64,000 bases of DNA. It comes from Aselliscus stoliczkanus. Taxonomy: Eukaryota; Chordata; Mammalia; Chiroptera; Hipposideridae. The translations under genes were made by a program, and so were the position numbers. Positions 57,620 to 64,000 of the stretch are shown in pieces. Position 1 is the first letter of the stretch, and each line of letters opens with the position of its first letter. Under the pieces are notes generated by a model. It had not been told where the DNA came from, did no database searches, and saw only the letters and a list, made by a program, of their open reading frames with translations. The stretch lies in contig CM066728.1 of NCBI GenBank assembly GCA_033961575.1, forward strand, positions 183,201,678-183,265,677. The letters are read 5' to 3'.

Positions 57620-58585
57620 GAGACTTACTTTTAAAAAGTCTGAATTTAGACTGATGCGTGAAAAACCATAGTGCCATTTAGGGGCATGTTGGAAATAGCC
57701 ACCGCTGTTTCTCAAATGTACATAATCTGCAATTTAAAAGATGACCATGCTCACCTAATGGATCTTCTGGGAATGTTCCATCAGAGATGTTTGCCTTGTC
57801 AAAGATCTTGCGCAGAAGATGGTCAAATATACGTCTCTTTAAACTGCTCTATTATCACGTATTTTAAGGAAACTGAAGGAGTTTAATTAGCACTATGTTA
57901 GACCAGAAGATACAAAAGAATAAGATGTTGAAATTACAGAATATTAGGCTCTAATAAATGTATGTTTAAGTATATACCATAGAGGAGAAGATGGAAACAC
58001 ACAGGCAAGTTCACAGAGAAAGACATTTGGATTTCACTTTGAAAGATGAATTTAAACAAATAATCATATTCTCATTTTGCAGATATTCATCTGTAGGAAT
58101 CAGGACTCTTATTTACACCATAAAACTCATTAAAAAATAAGAAATAAATCATATGTAAAGTTCATATAGAGCAGCTCCTGTCATATATAACTCTGATTTC
58201 AAAAAGTATTTCATCTAACTACTTTCATTTTTTATCCATTAATTTTATAACAAAATGTGATATATATGAAATTATGTGTATGTTTTAAAAATATTCAACT
58301 ATTTTATATAGTGAGACACCAAGCAAGATGTCATTTGAGAAAAAAAAATTCTGTGCCTCATAATAAGGTTGAAAACCATAGATGTAGAAATATTTTAATT
58401 GGTTATATAACTTAGACACAGGGCCCCCATTCTTAGCATCTTTGGTTAGTGCTGAAGTATTTTTTTTTTTTTACCTGTTTACAAATGGATTGAAGTACTT
58501 TATATGTAGCATTCTGGTTATCTGCCCATGTAATACCTAAAGGCAGTTATAGTAGGAGAATTGTGAGGGGTCAATTCAACTCTGC
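57620..58585. other. Single-copy DNA with an unexplained complex patch
   Basis: 57,680-57,890 is higher in complexity than its AT-rich surroundings, with a 71-residue frame (57,671-57,886) rich in Cys and His near …HQRCLPCQRSC…. I recognise no domain. The remainder is AT-rich. Confidence 0.3.
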
Positions 58586-58589
58586 TACT

Positions 58590-58710
58590 ATTTGCTGAGT
58601 GATCTTGGTCAAATACCGTTAGCTCTCCAAGCCTTGGTTTCTAATGGTAATACCTTAGCGGGTAGAATAAGGATCAGAAGATATTGATCTCTTGGTAAAT
58701 ACTTATTATT
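58590..58710 (+). repeat. MIR fragment
   Basis: 'TTTGCTGAGTGATCTTGGTC', 'CTCCAAGCCTTGGTTTCTAA' in MIR order. Confidence 0.6.
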
Positions 58711-58714
58711 TCAC

Positions 58715-59150
58715 TTCATAATAGATTCAACACAACACTATGGTGTATGACACATATAGAGATTCTGATAATTGTTACCATTAGATTGAAGATAGTGGAG
58801 TCAAATTGTACTTGTTGCTGTACAAGTACATCAGTAATAAACTAAAAAATAAAATAAATAAGACCTAAAGTTTAATCATGGAAAAAGAACATGGTAAGAT
58901 GAGTAGATGATTGGTCATAAATATAGGCTCTCCCTATCCTAGGTATTTTATAGGACTCTTGAAAACATGTTGCAAAAAATCCCCCCAAAATACTAAACTT
59001 GCTTTAGGGAAAAAAATTTCAGTGACAGACAAACTGAAGAGTGTAGATCTGTGAGAGTTCTCTGGCATGGCCAGTTGCAGGAGTCAAATTATGCTTTTGT
59101 CATCTTTCTTTCTCTCTCTTCCACTCCCTCTCTCGACTACCTCTTTCCTC
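58715..59150. other. Single-copy DNA
   Basis: Nothing recognisable apart from a CT-rich patch at 59,105-59,150. Confidence 0.35.
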
Positions 59151-59156
59151 CTTTTA

Positions 59157-59385
59157 TTTTTTTTAAAGAAATTTTATTGGGGAACAAAGTGTTTTTCCAG
59201 GACCCATAAGCTCCAAGTCAAGTAGTTGTTTCAATCTAGCTGTGGAGGGTGCAGCTCAGCTCCAAATCCAGTTGCTGTTTTCAATCTAGTTGGGACGGGG
59301 GTGTCGCAGCCCACCATCCCATGTGGGAGTTGAACCGGCAACCTTGTTCAGAACATGTGCTCTAACCAACTGAGCCATCCGCCCC
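59157..59385 (-). mobile_element. SINE of the internal-unit type (related to 21,838-22,308), antisense
   Basis: AAATTTTATTGGGGAACAAA, 'GACCCATAAGCTCCAAGTCA', 'CAATCTAGTTGGGACGGGGG', 'CATCCCATGTGGGAGTTGAA' (B-box region) and 'CTAACCAACTGAGCCATCCG'. It lacks the long body and matches the inner unit of the dimeric SINE. The VAGSTPTWDGG translation of the minus frame at 59,286-59,609 is the usual mark of a tRNA-like B box, not a protein. Confidence 0.88.
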
Positions 59386-59684
59386 TTCCCCCTTTTCATT
59401 TTTTGTTTGGCTTTTCTCTGTGGTAGTTTCATTCTTAGCCAGGTTATTGTTCTATAAAGACATGTGGTAGGTGCAGTGTAACATCCTACCTGTTTAGCAA
59501 TTCCTACAAAAGTCCCAGGTGTCATCTTTGTGCTCTTATTGCTCTGGACATGGAGACCTAGGTTCCATGTCCATTCCTCAGAACCAGTTGTTAGGTCAGC
59601 CCCAATCAAATAGCTGAGAATAGGATAAGGCCTTCTGAAAGGAGGAGATAGCTACTTTCAGTGGAAGTTGGAATTCTGGGAAGA

Positions 59685-59855
59685 TGCCCTTCACTGTCAC
59701 TTCCTACATGCATAATCTTGGACAAGCTCTTGACCTTTCTAAACCCAGGATTCATCACCTCCTGTTGACAGGAATAGTTACTCCAGAGGTTTACATTGAT
59801 AATTAGATGGGTTAAGGTATTAACAAGCCACAGTAGGTGGCATTAGGCACCCTTA
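59685..59855 (+). repeat. MIR fragment
   Basis: 'CATAATCTTGGACAAGCTCT', 'AACCCAGGATTCATCACCTC', 'GATAATTAGATGGGTTAAGG' in MIR order. Confidence 0.68.
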
Positions 59856-59859
59856 GTAC

Positions 59860-60950
59860 ATCTCATTCTTACTTTGTTTTCAGTACCATGGAAATAAGAT
59901 TTGTGAGGAAACCAAGAGTAAAATAGGAGTCATTCTGAAATTTCTACCACAATTTCAATTTCCTTTAGATCTCATGCATTTATAAATGGAAACCACGAAC
60001 ATCTGTATAATACTTCTATAGGTTTGGCCTACTTTAGGCAGCAAGCAGACATATCCTGCGCATAAGGGAATAACTTTAGCTCTTGTGTTCTTTTAACACC
60101 TTGTACTACTCAGGTAGTTCCATTTACCTACTCGATGGACGCTGTCAGACCTTAACTGCCCATGTCAAAAATATCATCCAAGGCAGAAATAGCTGAATGA
60201 GCTCAATATCTGTCACCTCCTAGAGAATATTAGCCACCCCAGGCATAGGAGTAAAGAGAACTGTGGGGCTATCAATCAATGCGTTGATTGGTAATTTGCT
60301 GCTCTCCTGTTTTGATGTGCTGATGTGAGGACAAAAGCTGTAGTTATATTGACACAATTGGAGGAATATGCCACAGTTGGAATGTATTGTTGAAGCCCTG
60401 GGTATGTGGCTTTAGAAGTGCTAAAAATAATTAGTTGTAACTGATCTAACTGTCAAAGAAATGCATGCAAGGCAGGTGCTGGGGTATGCTTTTATTTCCT
60501 GATTGATTTTTGCTGTAGGTTGTTTTTGTAATTTTTCTAATAACAAACACTGTGTGACAGTAGCCTTTCTTCTAGTGTGTGTTGTGATCCTCCGTTTCTT
60601 GATTCTGACATAATCCATTAGTGGTTGCATTACAATTCTGGGTGAAAACACAGAGTTGGTCAGGTCCCATTACAATGAAAAGCTTTGTTTACAGAATGGT
60701 TTAACAAAATGGGTCCCAAGTCTCTTTCCATGTCATAATTAATGCAGGTAGCAGGGGATGAAACACTTTGGTACCACAAAGTATTTGGGGAGTCTCTTCA
60801 AAATTCTCTTACTTATGAAATTATTCATTGCTTATTCAGCAATTTAAAACTATCTACTGTGTCTACTGCTTGGCATCAAGCCTGTAACAGTGGACAAGAC
60901 AAAATCCCTTTTCTCAGAGATACCGCATTCTAGTGGATGGCAGAGACAGT
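59860..60950. other. Single-copy DNA
   Basis: No supported repeat or gene. Frames at 60,421-60,651 (-) and 60,742-60,933 (+) lack domains. Confidence 0.35.
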
Positions 60951-60955
60951 TGTAT

Positions 60956-61334
60956 TAGTCTGCTCAGGCTGTCAAAACAAAATGCCACAGACTGGGTGGC
61001 TTAAGCAACACAAATTTATTTCCTCACAGTTCTGGAGGCTAGAAGTCCAAGATCAAGGTGCCAGCAGGTTTGGTTTCTCCTGAGGCCTCTCTCCTTGACT
61101 TACCAATGGCACCATCAAGCTATGTCTTTAAGTAGTCATTTCTCTCTGTGTGTATGCACGCACCCTGGTGTCTCTGTGTGTCCAAATTTCCTCCTCTTCT
61201 AAGGACACTAGTCAGCTTTTTGACTTAATAACCTCTTTAAAATCCCTATCTCCAAATACAGTCACACTCTGAGGTATTGGGGGTTAGGGCTTCAACATAT
61301 GAATCTTGGGGGATACAATTCAGCCTGGAACATG
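60956..61334 (-). mobile_element. MaLR-type LTR remnant, antisense
   Basis: Opens TGTATTAGTCTGCTCAGGCT and closes ATACAATTCAGCCTGGAACA (TG…CA). Contains 'CACAGTTCTGGAGGCTAGAA', 'GAGGCCTCTCTCCTTGACTT' and 'CCTATCTCCAAATACAGTCA'. It is the reference copy that shows the inverted replacement in the LTR at 24,674-25,070. Confidence 0.85.
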
Positions 61335-61339
61335 AGAAT

Positions 61340-61740
61340 TAAACCAATGACTATGTATTGTTTAAGATGGTACCCCAGTGCTATAAAGAAAAATGAAGCA
61401 GGGTAAGTGATAGGTTGAGAAGAGGGGCATTGAAAACAGGATGGTCAGAGAAGGCCTCTTGGTTGAAATAGCATTTGAACAGGGAAATGAAAAGGAGTGA
61501 GGCATGGGACCATCTGGGGGAAAAGTGTTTTAGGCAAAGGAGATAGTAATCAAGGTAGCATAAAAAGAGACAAGTGGCAATGTGGTTAGAGTGGAGAATG
61601 CGAAGGGCTGTGATGAGATCAGGAGTAACTAGGGCCCATCTTTGAGGTTTAAGAGGTTGGGAAGGGGAGGGCATCTGCTGGGGACAATAGATTTCTAAAT
61701 TCATGATCAGGATTCAGTGTGATCTATGATGTTAGTAGCA
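61340..61740. other. Single-copy DNA
   Basis: The 107-residue minus frame at 61,381-61,704 has no known domain and no splice context. Confidence 0.35.
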
Positions 61741-61744
61741 TTGT

Positions 61745-61910
61745 GCGTGGTGTTGTGGATAGGCCTGGTTACATAATTTGGGGGGCCCAGTGCAAAATGT
61801 GGGGCACCTTGTTCAGATATCACTATGGTGTTAGCAGGGTATTAAACCAAGTGCAGGGCCCTTCTGGGTTTAGGACCTTGTGTACCTGTACAGGTCTCAG
61901 GCCTCGGCTG
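61745..61910. repeat. Old medium-reiterated repeat, second copy
   Basis: 'TACATAATTTGGGGGGCCCA', GTGCAAAATGTGGGGCACCT, 'ATTAAACCAAGTGCAGGGCC'. It is related to 9,585-9,690. Confidence 0.6.
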
Positions 61911-62039
61911 TGGAAATATAGCAGAGAAGTAGCTGGTTCTATACCGGCTACTGTTCGAAGTCGTGTAGTCTTATAGAAAGTGTGTTCCTGGAGTTTGGAT
62001 TTGAAGTCCCTGGGAAAGTCCCAACTTCTTTCTTTCTTT

Positions 62040-62475
62040 ATATTTTATTAATCGGGGTGGTTCTCCAGAGAAATAAATCAGTAGAAGAATATATATATAT
62101 GTAATGTTTGCAAGTTGGAGCTCCAGGAAAGCCAATGGTGTAATTGAGTCAAGTTGAAAGGCCTGAAAACCAGGGAGCAGATAATTAAAACACCATCTGA
62201 GCACAAAAGGAGATGAGATGTCCCAGCTCATTCAGTGAGGCAAAAAGAAAAAGGGGGGGAGGGGTGAACCCCTCTTCCTCTGCCTTCTGTTCTATTCAGG
62301 CCCCCCACAAATGGGATGATGCTCACCCACACTGAGAAGGGCAATCTATTTTACTGAATCCATCACTTCAAATGATAATCTCACATGGAAATACACTCAC
62401 AGACATACCTGGAATTAATGTTTAATCTGGGCACCCTGTAGCCAGTCAAGTTATATATAAAATTAACCATCACAA
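62040..62475 (-). mobile_element. Ancient LTR-like repeat, antisense
   Basis: 'GGTTCTCCAGAGAAATAAAT', an (AT)n tract, 'GAGAAGGGCAATCTATTTTA', 'AATGATAATCTCACATGGAA' and 'AAATTAACCATCACAACCAG' match an old mammal-wide element read backwards. The exact family is uncertain. Confidence 0.65.
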
Positions 62476-62477
62476 CC

Positions 62478-62640
62478 AGTGAGATTTGGGGCAAGTTATA
62501 TAAACCAATTTATCTCAAATTTCTCACCTATAGAAAAGGGATAATAGACCCTGACTTATAAGGTTTGATTTTGGTCCAGTTTAGCCCAATCATGGTGAAA
62601 ATGTTTGGTGAATGATAGGATTCTATAAAAGGATTATGAT
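62478..62640 (+). repeat. MIR fragment
   Basis: 'TTTGGGGCAAGTTATATAAA' and 'CTCACCTATAGAAAAGGGAT' in MIR order. Confidence 0.58.
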
Positions 62641-62644
62641 TTAA

Positions 62645-63535
62645 CAATATATTTAAATTGCTTCTCCTTTATGTTCTGTTGTGACATCTCCTCTTTGCTG
62701 TAATTTCTGAACAAGGAAAGCATTTTGCGTACAAATGGTGATAATTTACACCAGAAATAAAGATTCTTACCTATTTTTTTATGCAAGAAATCAGTATCAT
62801 TATGTGCTCTATTTTATTATGGGCAAGAAGCTCAGACATCAATTTGAATGTTATGCTTTATCCCATGACATGACTGAGACTGTCCGTATATCAATGGTTT
62901 TATTCCTCTGCAGAAATTATTTGGTAAAAGGAACCCATTCTGAGTGAGCCTGTGGTCCTGGCTTCCTCCCTGCAGCTTTTTTCCCCTCGAGACAGTAATT
63001 TTTCTGCCTCTTTTGCCCAGCTCTCTCCCCAAAGAGCATCTGTATTTGTACGTCTCACCCTGAGAGGGCAGGCAACTGGCTGCCATCAAAGTCACTCTGT
63101 GGCCTGGCCAGTAGGGAGCCATGAGGAGCCATCTGCTTGAGTGTCACCTCTACAGTAGTCCTGTTTACAGAAGGATAATAGAGTTATTATTAACTAAGTA
63201 TATTGTTTGCCAAAGAAAGGGACATACTTTCAAGCAGTAAATAAGGAGGAAGATGTAACCAATGTTGGCAAGCTTGCATACTTGGTTGCATATTTTAGTT
63301 TTCCTGTAATCAGGTGAGAGATGACAGCAGGCACACTGGGGACATGAATACAGCTTCAAACCATGTGACCCGCTACATGCAAAAGTAAATGACAAGAATG
63401 CCTGATTTGAAATGGGAATTTGAAAAAAAAAAGATTTATTTTTACAGGTTGTATTAATTGTTTTAACTGTTACAATTTCCCCTTGTAGCATCACCTCCAT
63501 CCTATCTATTATTCCTAAGGCTACAGTTACAGTGT
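62645..63535. other. Single-copy DNA
   Basis: Frames at 62,832-63,500 on both strands overlap and lack domains. No repeat signature. Confidence 0.35.
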
Positions 63536-63539
63536 GGGG

Positions 63540-63770
63540 TAATACAAAAGCAGGGGCTTTCGCACCAGACAGGCTTCTGTTCAGATCTACACTCCTTTAC
63601 TTACCAGATGAGTTATGTCGGCTAGTGAAAACCTTGGGATGGTTTCTTCACTTATAAAATGAGCGTCATAATGCCTACTTCAAAATATTATTTGAGAGTT
63701 TGGAAATAATCTAATGGTCTTCACAGGAGGTACTTGAAATTAGTAAATAATCAGTAATCATTATCTATTA
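63540..63770 (+). repeat. MIR SINE
   Basis: 'GCACCAGACAGGCTTCTGTT', 'TTACTTACCAGATGAGTTAT', 'TTCTTCACTTATAAAATGAG' and 'CATAATGCCTACTTCAAAAT': a fairly complete MIR. Confidence 0.82.
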
Positions 63771-64000
63771 TATTTAGTCAGTGTTAAGATGAAGGATTTT
63801 CATTATTCTAACCTATACATGAATACAAGAAACTTACCAAAATATAGGCTTCTAACTAACCAGACAGTTTTGATGGTGGTTGAAAACTTGAATCAAGTTG
63901 GATATTACTTTAATACAATTCAATACACATTTATTAGTGCTGATTATAGAAATGTCACTGTGCTTGAAGCGAGTAGTACAAAGACGAACCCTGAATTCAA

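Noticed and set aside
59286..59609. Frame with VAGSTPTWDGG as a protein
   Set aside because: This wording is the standard translation of a tRNA-like B box; the region is a SINE.
61719..61976. Frame ending REVAGSIPATVRSR as SINE or gene
   Set aside because: It resembles a B-box translation, but no SINE head, tail or duplication surrounds it; most of it is the old repeat at 61,745-61,910.
1..64000. CRISPR array, bacterial operon or phage-like system
   Set aside because: No regularly spaced direct repeats, no dense coding, and mammalian SINE/L1/LTR content throughout.

Overview
The window is mammalian nuclear DNA, gene-poor and AT-rich, and is best read as intergenic or intronic sequence from a bat. 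The strongest clue is a tRNA-headed SINE family present in about 20 copies. Its head starts with GGCCGGCC, carries A-box and B-box-like words, and runs into a block reading ATGAGGGCCAGTGACACTG. Together with a second SINE type (12.5 kb) that ends in CCCCAATAA, and cut-and-paste DNA transposons of the Tc1/mariner superfamily, this suggests a yinpterochiropteran bat, probably of the horseshoe or leaf-nosed group. That assignment comes from remembered repeat families; no search was run. No intact protein-coding gene, rRNA, functional tRNA or CRISPR array is supported. Almost every long open frame lies inside a repeat.

Layout. 0-0.36 kb: antisense 5' end of a LINE-1. 0.6-2.5 kb: three SINEs. 2.87-6.86 kb: an old inverted duplication with two ~0.7 kb arms, each holding the same hAT miniature element in the same target site and a TG/CA microsatellite. 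6.9-15.8 kb: mostly single-copy AT-rich DNA with scattered SINEs, a MIR and an old L1 tail. 15.84-23.5 kb: an old antisense L1 broken by four SINEs and by a 1,298-bp mariner (19,145-20,442) with a degraded transposase. 23.5-25.1 kb: three antisense LTR remnants, one with a perfect 20-bp hairpin. 28.7-29.4 kb: two SINEs sharing three target copies. 30.57-31.56 kb: a solo LTR on the minus strand. 31.68-37.26 kb: a second antisense L1 with an internal deletion, carrying a solo LTR with a 6-bp target duplication and three SINEs. 39.9-43.3 kb: SINEs, a hAT miniature element and an LTR-like stretch. 44-64 kb: mainly single-copy DNA with MIRs, ancient antisense LTRs, an 81-bp mariner miniature element (48,107-48,187), a 227-bp TA-flanked miniature element (50,069-50,295) and three more SINEs.

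How the parts relate. Insertions are nested, so they give an order: L1 and MaLR-like LTRs first, then mariner and SINEs, with ERV solo LTRs inside or beside the L1s. Retroelement orientation is strongly skewed: all L1s, most LTRs and 17 of 21 SINEs lie on the minus strand. This could mean the window sits in an intron of a plus-strand gene. The items most worth a second look are the inverted duplication, the mariner with its miniature partner, the long modular SINE and the template-switch hairpin. Repeat subfamily names are from memory and should be confirmed with a repeat library.
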